A stretch of 32,027 bases of DNA. Origin: Acidobacteriota bacterium. Lineage in GTDB: Bacteria > Acidobacteriota > Thermoanaerobaculia > Multivoradales > JAHEKO01. The stretch's first letter is position 1; each line of letters starts with the position of its first letter. The notes below the pieces were generated by a model. It was given only the letters and a program-made list of their open reading frames with translations. It did no database searches and was not told the DNA's origin. The stretch is from the NCBI GenBank assembly GCA_029862975.1, contig JAOTWP010000039.1, positions 1 through 32,027 on the forward strand, read 5' to 3'. The position numbers were made by a program, and so were the translations under genes. Below are positions 1 through 7,974 of the stretch, in pieces.

Positions 1-990
1 CAACTGGCTGCTACCGCCCGCTGTCGACGGAACGACTCCCGGAGGCACGGGGACGTCCCACCAGGCCGAGACGTTGATCCCGGCGCCGAGCTCGAGCCGT
101 TGTGTGAGACGGTGGCTCCAGCCGAGACGGAACTCGGTGATGGGGATCGCGACGTCGTTGGGAGCGCGGAAGCCGATGTCCGTAGAGGCCGTGGCGATCT
201 CGCCGTCGACCTGAATCGCCGCTTCGAGGGACCCGGTGAAGTCGCGCGCGCGATGCGTCAGCTCGGCCTCGCCGAAGACCAGGGACTGTCCGATGTACCC
301 TCGGAAGCGACTGCGCCCATGGCTGATCTCGCCGACCAGCCCCACCAACGGCCCCGTCAGGCGGCCATAGTTCGACGAGGCGTCGATCCGCCGCCCACCG
401 GCATCGACGATCCCCACGACCGCGCGGTAGTCGTTGTCGAAGTCGGCGTTCCTCAGACCGAGCTGCATCCTCACCGCGCTCGAAGGAGTCTCGGCCAGCG
501 TCCGCAGAGCGTAGAGATCGACGGTCCACGTGGCGAGCTCGGTGTCTTCCAGGATGCGGAAGGACAGCACCTCGGACGGCGAGGAGGAGACGAAGCTCCG
601 ATCGGCAACCTCGAAGGCGAGCTCGTTCCCTGCGCCGCTCGCCGACCCGCTGCGGTCGGTCAGCGCGTGCTTGGTGACAAAGTGAAAGAAATCGAGGCCG
701 AAGGTCCAGCTCTCGCGGTCCCAGCGGAGCTCGAAACGGGGCGCCAGGTTCCCGTTGGTCTCGAGCAGCACCGCCGTTCGCGATTCCGTGGCGGGCGTCG
801 CTCCCAGATCGGCATCGCGGACGGACAGGACATGTTGGTCGTGTCCGTGGACGCTGACGTAGATCGGCTCGACGCTCAGGCTCCAGCGCCCGTCGGCAAA
901 GGCGGGCGGTCCCGCCGCCAGCGCCACGGCGACCAGCAAGAAGAACGCCGGCCGGCGATAGTCCATCGCGATCGTTCGAGTTCCGTACAT
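1..990 (-). CDS. Exported beta-barrel outer membrane protein (partial, runs off left edge)
   Basis: Reading the minus strand from an ATG at 990 gives 330 open codons to the window edge with no stop, so the C-terminus is missing. A GGAGG lies 5 nt before the ATG. A second ATG at 966 would give a tighter signal peptide (MDYRRPAFFLLVAVALAAG, cleavage after PAFA near residue 33 of the long form). The mature part alternates polar and aromatic residues in short strands (LSVEPIYVSV, FELRWDRESWTFGLDFFHFV, VRMQLGLRNADFDNDY, RLGWSHRLTQRLELGAGI), as expected for an outer membrane beta-barrel. I cannot name the family; no porin or TonB-receptor plug motif is seen. It is divergent from the VOC gene to its right and lies outside the tRNA-Ser repeat-bounded region. 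Confidence 0.72.
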   Translation of the reverse strand, partial: MYGTRTIAMDYRRPAFFLLVAVALAAGPPAFADGRWSLSVEPIYVSVHGHDQHVLSVRDADLGATPATESRTAVLLETNGNLAPRFELRWDRESWTFGLDFFHFVTKHALTDRSGSASGAGNELAFEVADRSFVSSSPSEVLSFRILEDTELATWTVDLYALRTLAETPSSAVRMQLGLRNADFDNDYRAVVGIVDAGGRRIDASSNYGRLTGPLVGLVGEISHGRSRFRGYIGQSLVFGEAELTHRARDFTGSLEAAIQVDGEIATASTDIGFRAPNDVAIPITEFRLGWSHRLTQRLELGAGINVSAWWDVPVPPGVVPSTAGGSSQL

Positions 991-1287
991 AGTGGCCTCC
1001 GTGCCCGGGCCGGCCTATGCCGGCGTTCGCGGTGATCGGGGCGGCGGACGCTCCCGCGCCGGAACCGCCCCCTCTCGTCTTGGATGCACCGCGACGCCAG
1101 ATCCTTCGCCGTTGCGCGTGCACTGGCGTGCCTTCATGCCGCCGCCGGCGAAACGAGCCCCGCCTTTGGCGCTGCTGTCGGCTGCGGAAATCAGGCACTC
1201 AACTGGTGCTTTGGCTCGCCGGATGGCAGCGCACGTCAGGAGGGGGCGCCGGACGTCGAGTAGAGTAGGCGCCACGGGGAGGACGAC

Positions 1288-1719
1288 ATGCAGAAGCGGC
1301 GGCAACCGGAGAGTCTGAGGCTGCGGGCGGCGACGCCGGCGATCACGGCGAGCGACCTGCTGGCGAGCGTCGCCTGGTACCGGGACGTGCTCGGGTTCAC
1401 GGTGGACGAGGAGTACGAGGAGGACGGCGTGCTGCGCGGGGTCAGCCTCAAGGCGGGCGACGTGGTCTTCCTTCTCACCCAGGACGACTTCGCCAAGGGG
1501 CGCGATCGCCTCAAGGGGCTCGGGCTACGCTTCTACTGCACGACCGCCCAGGACGTAGACGTCCTCGCGGCCGAGATCGGGGCGCGGGGAGGCGAGCTGG
1601 CCCAGGCGCCCACGGACCAGCCTTGGGGATCGCGCGACTTCGCCGTCGTCGATCCCGATGGCTTTGCGGTCTCGATCTCCAGCGAGATCGGCGGTCGGCC
1701 TCCTCCGGCCGAGGACTGA
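1288..1719 (+). CDS. VOC/glyoxalase-bleomycin resistance fold protein
   Basis: A 143-residue single-domain VOC protein. The typical start of the fold is visible (TPAITASDLLASVAWYRDVLGF, residues about 15-36), followed by the second beta-alpha-beta-beta-beta unit ending in DFAVVDPDGFAVSIS, the usual RDFAVVDPDGN-like close of this family. The GGGGAGG before the ATG supports the start. Family members bind a divalent metal or small ligands and act in isomerisation, ring cleavage or drug sequestration. The substrate cannot be read from the sequence, and glyoxalase I activity is not implied because only one short domain is present. The gene ends 36 bp before the first tRNA-Ser fragment, so it sits just outside the putative integrated segment. 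Confidence 0.85.
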   Translation: MQKRRQPESLRLRAATPAITASDLLASVAWYRDVLGFTVDEEYEEDGVLRGVSLKAGDVVFLLTQDDFAKGRDRLKGLGLRFYCTTAQDVDVLAAEIGARGGELAQAPTDQPWGSRDFAVVDPDGFAVSISSEIGGRPPPAED

Positions 1720-1754
1720 GCGACCAACCTCTCGAGATCGGACCAGCTTCTCGT

Positions 1755-1950
1755 TGGCGGAGGGGGCGGGATTCGAACCCGCGGAGCCCGTGAAGGCTCG
1801 CTGGTTTTCAAGGCCAGGGAGCGCCAACCGACGGCAACGCCTGACTACTGATGACCACGGAAGGACGGGGCCTGTCGTAGGGTCGCGAGTGTCGTGATCA
1901 GTGGTGAGAGTGGGGAGGAGTCGCGGTTTGGTGGACCAGGAGTGGACCAC
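1755..1950 (-). repeat. tRNA-Ser 3'-half fragment plus arm-like repeats (att-like site, outer copy)
   Basis: Positions 1755-1817 reproduce the 3' 63 nt of the tRNA-Ser at 12592-12654 (anticodon stem-loop, variable arm, T-arm, acceptor 3' strand, CCA) with one visible change at 1813. The 5' half of the tRNA is absent, so this cannot be a working tRNA. Positions 1818-1950 align loosely over about 133 bp with 10252-10383 and end in GTGGACCAGG and AGTGGACCAC (1931-1950). A core starting at the anticodon stem and running to the tRNA 3' end is the classic attachment site of tyrosine-recombinase elements. The TGGACCAC motifs would fit arm-type binding sites. The att role is inferred. Confidence 0.7.
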
Positions 1951-2044
1951 GAAGCCGAATTCGATCGCGAACTCACTCGTGCCGACGCTGGTACTGGCCT
2001 GCGACCCTTTGCGCTGACAAGACGGGTTCGTGCCCGGGACGTGC
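1951..2044. other. Short spacer between att-like repeat and serine hydrolase gene
   Basis: The stretch between the arm-like motifs and the 3' end of the serine hydrolase gene holds no supported ORF. I see no clear terminator hairpin with a U-tract. Confidence 0.3.
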
Positions 2045-3199
2045 TCACAGCCGCTCGGCGGCGAGGTAGAAGAGCTCGGTCCAGTCCCGATCCCCCCAAT
2101 CTCCGCGCCCGGGTCCGGTCCGCACGAACACGGCATCGTACTGAGGTGAGACATAGATGAACTGGCCGAAGCGGCCGATGGCGCAGTAGTCGGAGGGGCC
2201 GTCGGGCCGTGGAACGATCCACCACCCCAGGCGGTAGCTCCAGCTGCGGCCGTCGTAGTTCTCGAGCTGCGGCCGCTCCTCGAGCTCGGTCGAGGTCGCC
2301 ACCCAGGACTCCGGCACGATGTGCCTGCCAGCGGCGACGCCACCACGTAGATACAGCAGCCCGAACGAAGCAAGATCTCGCGCGCGAGCGTGGAAGCCGC
2401 TCTCCATGCGCTCGAGGCCAAGGTCATCGATCGTCCAGCCCGCACTCGCCACCCCAAGAGAGCCCCAGATCTCGCTCGCCAGGATCTCGCCCGGCCACAG
2501 GCTCGTCGTCCGGCGCAGGATCACTCCCAGCAAGCCCGGGTTGTAGTTGTTGTAGAGAAACTCGCCTGGCGGCTCTTCGACTACGGTCCGTTCGAGCACC
2601 ACGGAAGCGAGGTCCGGGTGGTAGTAGATCAACGGATCGTCCGAGTTCAGGATCGGGAACTCGACGTCGTTCGAGTAGCGGATGCCGGAACGCATGTCGA
2701 GAAGGTGCTCGACCGTGATCGAGCCAAAGCGCGGGTCGCGTTCGGCGAGCTCGGGCAGGTAGCGGGTGATCGGGGCGTCGAGCTCGATCGCGCCATCGCG
2801 GATAGCCAGGCCCACGAGCGCGGAAACGATCGACTTGGTGACCGAGAACGTGTTCTGAAGGCTGGCCCGGGAGTCGCCGCGGAGATAGCGCTCCGCCACG
2901 ATCTCACCATGGTGGACCACTACGAAAGCAGTCGTCTCGGTCGCCGCCAGCAGGGTATCGAGGCTGTCGACGTCCGGGTGCGCCGCAATCGCTACCGCCC
3001 CTCGCCCGTCGCTTGCCGACGGCAGTTCGGTGGGGGTTGCGGCGCCGGCGATGACTCGGGCCGGGAACCGGTGGATGTCCTCGAAATCGGCGTCGCGATA
3101 GGCCAAGACGCGGTAGACGTAGGGCAACGGGAAGTACGTGTGGAGGACTCCCAAGCCCAGGATCAAGGCTGCGGCCAGCCCGAGCCCGACCCGCTTCAT
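2045..3199 (-). CDS. Serine hydrolase, class C beta-lactamase / NylB-like fold
   Basis: A 384-residue protein with one N-terminal membrane or signal segment (residues about 4-21) and a penicillin-binding-like hydrolase domain. The catalytic S-x-x-K is visible as SVTK (S119, K122). A Y-x-N equivalent lies in FLYNNYNPGLLG (Y216-N218). The C-terminal GRFGQF replaces the KTG box, as in 6-aminohexanoate-dimer-hydrolase-type members. Such proteins are usually periplasmic or membrane-anchored esterases, amidases or peptidases; antibiotic resistance should not be assumed. The frame stays open upstream, but the ATG at 3199 overlaps the stop of the preceding gene as ATGA and begins directly with a hydrophobic leader, so it is the best start. 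It is the last gene of the minus-strand cluster. Confidence 0.85.
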   Translation of the reverse strand: MKRVGLGLAAALILGLGVLHTYFPLPYVYRVLAYRDADFEDIHRFPARVIAGAATPTELPSASDGRGAVAIAAHPDVDSLDTLLAATETTAFVVVHHGEIVAERYLRGDSRASLQNTFSVTKSIVSALVGLAIRDGAIELDAPITRYLPELAERDPRFGSITVEHLLDMRSGIRYSNDVEFPILNSDDPLIYYHPDLASVVLERTVVEEPPGEFLYNNYNPGLLGVILRRTTSLWPGEILASEIWGSLGVASAGWTIDDLGLERMESGFHARARDLASFGLLYLRGGVAAGRHIVPESWVATSTELEERPQLENYDGRSWSYRLGWWIVPRPDGPSDYCAIGRFGQFIYVSPQYDAVFVRTGPGRGDWGDRDWTELFYLAAERL

Positions 3200-3627
3200 C
3201 CCTCGTCGCCGCCGACGTCGACCGCGATGTCGCCAACCTCGACGTCGACGATCACTGTGTCCTCGCCTTTTCCGGAGACCGAGACCGAGCTGCCGGGTCC
3301 GGGCGGGTTCGGGTACTTGATGCGGGCGCCGTTCATCCACAGCTTGGTCGACCCGACGGTCGACTCGAGGTCGATCTCGCCGAGCGAGCTCGATCCACTG
3401 GTGACGTCGACGTCCCCTACCGTCAACGCCACCCGTAGGTCGCCCTTCGGCACGTCGATGCGCACCGAGCCGCGCCCGGCGCTGACCTCGGCGCCGCCGC
3501 TGACGCCGGTGATGTCCACCTCCGCCGAGCTCATGTCCACCTCGACAGCCGGGCGCGGTGGCACCGTAAGAGTCCAGACCTCGGCCACCCGGTCACTGCG
3601 GGCGCCTTCGTAGAGCGAGGTGTGTCG
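3196..3627 (-). pseudogene. DUF4097-like repeat beta-strand protein, N-terminally truncated
   Basis: The frame encodes short repeated beta-strands (AEVDITGVSGGAEVSAGRG, VRIDVPKGDLRVALTVGDVDVTSG, EIDLESTVGSTKLWMNG), the right-handed beta-helix style of DUF4097/putative-adhesin proteins. The only start codon offered is a GTG at 3588. However, the same frame reads protein-like sequence (RHTSLYEGARSDRVAEVWTL) back to a TAG at 3628-3630 with no ATG, and no signal peptide is present. This family is normally exported, so the N-terminal part seems lost. The upstream membrane-protein ORF reads across the junction in another frame (to 3531), which suggests a rearrangement near 3630. The 3' end overlaps the serine hydrolase start (ATGA), so translation coupling may remain. 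If translated from 3588 the product has 130 residues. Confidence 0.5.
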
Positions 3628-4382
3628 CTACTTGACACTGCACAGTGGAATACATGGTGAATCGCCAAGAGCGCCAGTAGTTGCAGAAAGGCACTCATCA
3701 TGACCGGGCGCAACGCTTGCACCTCAAGCGCGAACAGTATGTCCTTTCCGAAGTAATACCCACTGATGCCAATGCTCAGCAGCGTGAACATGGGCGCCAT
3801 ACTTGCCAAAGCCTGTATGCCTTCGGCCCGATCCGCTTCGGCGGCTCGTCGCGTCGCTGCCAGTTGCCACGTGAGGTTGCCGACCAGAAACAACTGGACG
3901 GCTGCAAAGATGGGGACCTTGAGCATCCGCTTGTCCCAGGTTCCGTCCCAGAGGGCCGATTGCGTTGCGAGATACCCGACGGCCAACGCCACGGCTAGGC
4001 CCATGAGCAGCGGCGACACGAAATCCGCCAGCCGCGCCGGCCTGGAAACGTCCGCCGCGTTCGCCGTCGCCGGCGATCGCGCGAGTACCGGCCCGGCGAC
4101 GATGGCCAGCGGAGCCATCTGAAGGAAAAAGTAGCCGCCGATCGCCAGCAACGCCGGCGTCATCGCGGCCAGTGCATCGGTGAACAAGAACGCCGACAGC
4201 AGGATGGCCCCGGCCACGGCCAACGCAATGTTGGCCGGCGCGTAGAAGCGCGACGTCTGCAGCGCCTGCTGCCACTCCGGAGATTCTGCAGCGCGCCGGG
4301 CCGTGAGCTTGCGCGGTAAATGGACCGACAACAGATAGATCTGGCTGGCGAAGACTACTGCGAACACAATGACTGTCAGCAT
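3531..4382 (-). CDS. Multi-pass integral membrane protein of unknown function
   Basis: A 283-residue protein with about seven hydrophobic segments (roughly residues 3-22, 50-70, 75-95, 118-140, 158-180, 203-220 and 236-252) and no soluble domain. I do not recognise the family. An ATG at 4382 preceded by GGAG six bases upstream is preferred over an in-frame GTG at 4394. The last 35 residues or so (after HHVFHC) are Ser/Pro/Arg-rich and overlap the DUF4097-like frame, so the natural C-terminus may have been replaced at a recombination point near 3630. Base composition looks less GC-rich than the VWFA operon upstream, which fits a separate origin. It lies 114 bp downstream of the VWFA gene and may be co-transcribed. 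Confidence 0.65.
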   Translation of the reverse strand: MLTVIVFAVVFASQIYLLSVHLPRKLTARRAAESPEWQQALQTSRFYAPANIALAVAGAILLSAFLFTDALAAMTPALLAIGGYFFLQMAPLAIVAGPVLARSPATANAADVSRPARLADFVSPLLMGLAVALAVGYLATQSALWDGTWDKRMLKVPIFAAVQLFLVGNLTWQLAATRRAAEADRAEGIQALASMAPMFTLLSIGISGYYFGKDILFALEVQALRPVMMSAFLQLLALLAIHHVFHCAVSSSDTPRSTKAPAVTGWPRSGLLRCHRARLSRWT

Positions 4383-4496
4383 CGGAAACTCCACAGCCCC
4401 AGGGAGGCTCTCGGCATCACCGGCGCTCTTCTCCTGGGCGAGGACGAGAGGTCAAGTCCCAGATTTCGGGCCCCCCCCTTTCTATTCGTCCACGGT

Positions 4497-5711
4497 CTAT
4501 TGGTCGACGTAGCCACCGCGGCTGCGCACCACCAGCCTCGGGCCAACGACTTTGACCTCCACACGGCGCCAGGAGCCGTCGCGGGCCGCCGTCCGCGGGT
4601 AGTAGCCGAGCACGTATTGCTCCCGCAGCTCCGCAAGGACCTCGCCGAATGCCTCGCCCACCCCCTCGATGGCGGGCAGCTCGAGGATCCGGCCACCGCT
4701 CTCCGCCACCGTTCGCCCCAGCGCCTCGTACTCCCGCGCATATTCCGAGGAGCTGCGCCAGGGCGTCGTCAGGCTCGGCGGTGAGCCCGCCGGAGCGCCC
4801 GCACGATAGGGTAAACGGAGCCAGTAGATGAGTGCCTGGGAGCGCCGCGCCACCGCCGCCACCGCCGACGCCGACAGCACGCTGTGAGAGTCGATGCCGT
4901 CGGAGAGCAGGATCACCACCCGCCGCCCCTGGCGCTGCTCGAGTTGCTTGAGTGAGAGGTAGAGGTGATCGTTGAGGGCCGTACCACCGGTGGCCTTGAC
5001 CCGGGCGAGACCGGCGGTGAGGACCTCCGGAAAGGTGGTGAAAGGGGTGCGGTGGAGGATCCGGTCCGAGAACACCATGAGCTTGCCCTCGTCGAGGGTC
5101 CTCATCCCCTCGAAGAAGGCCCGGGCGCCGCTCAGGGCGGAGCGCAGCTTGGCGCCGGCCATGCTGGCGCTCGAATCGACCATCACCAGCGCCGTGAAAG
5201 GGATGTCGTCACGGGCGAAGGTGACCTGCTCCTGCGGCTTGCCCTGCTCGAGGATGCGGAAGCTGTCGGGTTCGAGGTCGAGGACTCGCTTCCCGGCCGC
5301 ATCGGTGACGGTGATGTAGAGCTGTTGCAGCCGGATCGAGATCTGGTCGTCGATGCGGATCCCCGGCGTCGTCCGGGTGGCGCTGCCGGTGCTGCCGTCG
5401 GCACCGTAGGCGACGACGTAGAAGTCGCGGGTGTCGACGTCGTCGCCCAGGTCGACGGTGACCCGGTGCGGCGGCTGGCGCGTCTCCCCCACCACCAGAC
5501 CGTCGACGTAGAAGACCAAGCGCTCGATGGGCTGTTGGGCCACCACCACGGCCTCGATCTCGACCTTGCCAAAGGCTGGCTCGAAGGCGTTGGGCCGGTC
5601 GAGAGTGACCGAGATCTCCTGCTGGCCTCGGCTCGCGGCCGCGCTCAGAGCGGCCAGCAATGCGAAGCTCACCCACCGCGATGCCCGGCGGCTCAGGACC
5701 CGCCGGCTCAT
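4497..5711 (-). CDS. Secreted VWFA-related domain protein (acidobacterial type), intact MIDAS
   Basis: A 404-residue protein. A signal peptide (residues 1-29) is followed by an N-terminal Ig-like beta region (about 32-165) containing ITVTDAAGKRVLDLEPDSFRILEQG, typical of VWFA-related proteins of Acidobacteriota. A von Willebrand factor A domain (about 170-395) follows. The metal-ion adhesion site appears complete: D179-S-S181-A-S183, T244 in GGTAL, and D271 in LLSDGIDS. Such domains bind protein partners through a divalent metal. The ATG at 5711 overlaps the stop of the TPR gene (ATGA), so it is translationally coupled in the VWFA-TPR-VWFA operon. Partner and substrate are unknown. Confidence 0.85.
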   Translation of the reverse strand: MSRRVLSRRASRWVSFALLAALSAAASRGQQEISVTLDRPNAFEPAFGKVEIEAVVVAQQPIERLVFYVDGLVVGETRQPPHRVTVDLGDDVDTRDFYVVAYGADGSTGSATRTTPGIRIDDQISIRLQQLYITVTDAAGKRVLDLEPDSFRILEQGKPQEQVTFARDDIPFTALVMVDSSASMAGAKLRSALSGARAFFEGMRTLDEGKLMVFSDRILHRTPFTTFPEVLTAGLARVKATGGTALNDHLYLSLKQLEQRQGRRVVILLSDGIDSHSVLSASAVAAVARRSQALIYWLRLPYRAGAPAGSPPSLTTPWRSSSEYAREYEALGRTVAESGGRILELPAIEGVGEAFGEVLAELREQYVLGYYPRTAARDGSWRRVEVKVVGPRLVVRSRGGYVDQ

Positions 5712-7972
5712 GGCCTACCCTCCTTTTCGCCCTCGGCGGCCCCGTCGACGGATTTCTCGGCCGCCCCGGGCAGCGGTGCCCGGCGGTTCATCCGCAACAC
5801 CGCCAGCGCCAGCTCCGGCATCGCGTCGCGCACCCGAGCCTCGAGGCGGCGGGAACCCTCGAGCAGCGCCCACCGCGGCCACTGGCTGTAGCGGAAACGA
5901 GACGTCGGCGGTGCTCCGGCGCGCTCCACCGCGATCTCCTCGACCAGCGCCGTGGCCTCCGCTGGTCGCCCGAGGCGATCGAGCAGGGAAGCGAGCTGGA
6001 GGCGGGGCTGTTGCTCGCCCGGGATCTCCACCAGCGCCCGCCGCAGCCACGCCACGGCCTCCACCGAACGCCCCTGGGCGTCCTCGAGAGCCGCCAGCTC
6101 CTGGAAGGCCAGCGACCGCACCCAGGTCGGCCGATCCGCCCCGAGACCGCTCTCCAGAGTCTCCGCCGCCGGCCGCAGGGCACCGCTGCGCCGCAGGTTG
6201 ATCCCCAAGCGCAGGCGCACCTCGGCGCTCTCCGGGCGCAGCTTCGCCAGGCGTCCCAACAGCTCGAGGGCCTTGTCGTAATCGCCGTAGGCTTCGTGGA
6301 TCACCGCAAGGCCGAGGAGGGCCGCCGGGTTGTCACCGTCGAGCTCGAGACCGCGTTCGAAGGCCTGCTGCGCCTCCAGGTTGGCGCCGATCTCCTGCAG
6401 ATAGCCCGCCATGCCCGACACCACGACGGCGAGGTCGCACCGGGCTTCGCGCGGATCCCCGAGACGCTTCGTGTAGAGCTCTCCCAGGCGCAGCACCTGC
6501 TGCCTCGAATGCACCGCCAGGAGGTACTCGGCGCGGCGGTGATAGCCGCGGTAGGCCTCCCCGTGGAGCCAGATCAGAGGCAGCAGCACGCGCGCGTCGC
6601 CACCGGCCAAGACCAGCGCCTGGGCCGCGATCTGGTCCTCCGCATCGGCCAGCTGCGCCCGGCGCAAGGGCGAGCCCTGACCGATCTGGCCGCGCTCGAA
6701 GTCGGCGAGGGTGGACACGGCGTCCTCGGGTCGCTCACCGGCCAGCGGCAGCAGAGCCTCGGCGTAGGCGCGCGTGAGGCCGGCACGATCTCCCGGGGGC
6801 TCTCCGCTGGCCGGCGGCGGCGCCGGCAGACCGCCGGGTCGGGCCGCCGGGCCGGCGGTGGCGGCGCTGTCGGCCACGAACCACGGTCTCGCCTCCCCCC
6901 CGGGCGCCACCAGTCGCAGGGCGAGGGCCGGCGCCTCGCCACCACCCAGCTGTAGCAAGTATTCGCCGGCCTCGAGGTCATCGGCGAGACCCCCGGTCAG
7001 GCCCGCCACGGGCAGCCTCAGGCCGGTGAAACCCGCCACCGGCGACGGTGTCTCGTCGGGCACCAGCTGCGCTTCGTACACCGTCTGCCGGTCCTCGGCG
7101 TCGAGCAGACGGCCCGTGACCGGCCCTTCGCCGGCGGAGACGAGGCGGACGTCTTCGCCGGCAGCCACCACCGGGTGCACCGCCGGCACCCACCAGCCTG
7201 CGCCGTCGGACCAGGGCGGACCACCGGCCACCGGCGGGGCCTGACCGCGCTCCGGTTGGCGCACGAGGACCCACGGTGCCGCCGCTTCGAGCACCAGGAA
7301 GGGCGGGCCGCCGCCTGGCCCCGCGACCTCGCCGGGGACGGTGAAGGGCAAGGCCAGGAGAGAGAAACGATCGGCGCGCCGGTAGAGGGCGAGGAGCCTC
7401 AGGCTGTAGTCCCCGGGAGCCAAGGCCATGCGCCCGAGGAACTTGATGCCGCCGCTAGCCCGCGCGCGGATCTGCGCCGCGTCCTCGAGCCGGAAGGCCT
7501 CGGTGAGGTAGCCCCGCAGACCCCCCCCGGGGTCGAGGGCATAGGCGTAGATCTCGATGATGACGGGCTCCGGCACGCTCCCCGACGGGTCCGTCGGGTT
7601 CGCCGGGAGAGACCCGGCGGCACCGCTCTCGTCGCGGCTCGCGAACAGGCTGGCCCCGTCGACATCGAGCACCAAGTCGACCCCGCCGCCGGGCCTAGGA
7701 AAGACGCCGGCCTCGCTCGCCAGATCCCCGCCCTGCTGACCGCTGAGGATCAGGGCCACGGCGCGGGTCTCGATGCCCCCGGTGGACACGGACTCGAGGA
7801 TCGGCGGCGCCGGGCTGGGCGAGGGGGTCTGGGATTCGGCCGCGGGCGGCAGCGCGACCGAGGCGAGGATCAGCCCGAGCCCGACCCGGATCACCCAGCG
7901 GTGGCGGTGTCCGAGGACCGCAGCGGTCAGCGCCGGGCTCCGGCCCTGGCTTCCACGACCGAGTCGCCGCAA
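5708..7972 (-). CDS. Exported TPR-repeat protein of the VWFA operon
   Basis: A long minus-strand gene lies between two VWFA genes and ends in an ATGA overlap with the second. The start is uncertain. A TTG at 7972 lies 2 nt after the upstream VWFA stop, with GGAGG about 13 nt before it, giving 754 residues. A GTG at 7894 begins a cleaner signal peptide (MIRVGLGLILASVALPPAAES) but lacks a Shine-Dalgarno. After the leader come beta-rich segments with acidic and Pro/Gly linkers (about the first 430 residues). A helical C-terminal part carries TPR-like units (AQQAFERGLELDGDNPAALL, YDKALELLGRLAKLRPESAE, AVAWLRRALVEIPGEQQPRL). It probably serves as a periplasmic scaffold for the VWFA neighbours. This role is inferred from operon order only. 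Confidence 0.78.
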   Translation of the reverse strand: MRRLGRGSQGRSPALTAAVLGHRHRWVIRVGLGLILASVALPPAAESQTPSPSPAPPILESVSTGGIETRAVALILSGQQGGDLASEAGVFPRPGGGVDLVLDVDGASLFASRDESGAAGSLPANPTDPSGSVPEPVIIEIYAYALDPGGGLRGYLTEAFRLEDAAQIRARASGGIKFLGRMALAPGDYSLRLLALYRRADRFSLLALPFTVPGEVAGPGGGPPFLVLEAAAPWVLVRQPERGQAPPVAGGPPWSDGAGWWVPAVHPVVAAGEDVRLVSAGEGPVTGRLLDAEDRQTVYEAQLVPDETPSPVAGFTGLRLPVAGLTGGLADDLEAGEYLLQLGGGEAPALALRLVAPGGEARPWFVADSAATAGPAARPGGLPAPPPASGEPPGDRAGLTRAYAEALLPLAGERPEDAVSTLADFERGQIGQGSPLRRAQLADAEDQIAAQALVLAGGDARVLLPLIWLHGEAYRGYHRRAEYLLAVHSRQQVLRLGELYTKRLGDPREARCDLAVVVSGMAGYLQEIGANLEAQQAFERGLELDGDNPAALLGLAVIHEAYGDYDKALELLGRLAKLRPESAEVRLRLGINLRRSGALRPAAETLESGLGADRPTWVRSLAFQELAALEDAQGRSVEAVAWLRRALVEIPGEQQPRLQLASLLDRLGRPAEATALVEEIAVERAGAPPTSRFRYSQWPRWALLEGSRRLEARVRDAMPELALAVLRMNRRAPLPGAAEKSVDGAAEGEKEGRP

Positions 7973-7974
7973 GC

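Noticed and set aside
100-1035. 311-codon plus-strand frame
   Set aside because: Antisense shadow of the outer membrane protein gene; GC-rich DNA keeps several frames open.
11-1198. 395-codon minus-strand frame at the left edge
   Set aside because: It is Arg/Gly-rich and lacks domain character. Another minus-strand frame from 990 gives a signal peptide and barrel-like strands and is the real gene.
1755-1817. tRNA-Ser fragment as a functional tRNA
   Set aside because: The D-arm and the 5' acceptor strand are missing; the same holds for 10189-10251.
2045-3199. Antibiotic-resistance beta-lactamase
   Set aside because: The motifs fit the broad serine-hydrolase family, but the KTG box is replaced by a GQF-type motif and nothing indicates beta-lactam hydrolysis.
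2390-3613. 407-codon plus-strand frame opposite the serine hydrolase
   Set aside because: It lies antisense to a gene with clear S-x-x-K and Y-x-N motifs; its own product has no recognisable fold.
5660-6955. 431-codon plus-strand frame opposite the TPR gene
   Set aside because: Antisense shadow; rich in Gln, Arg and His with no Shine-Dalgarno.
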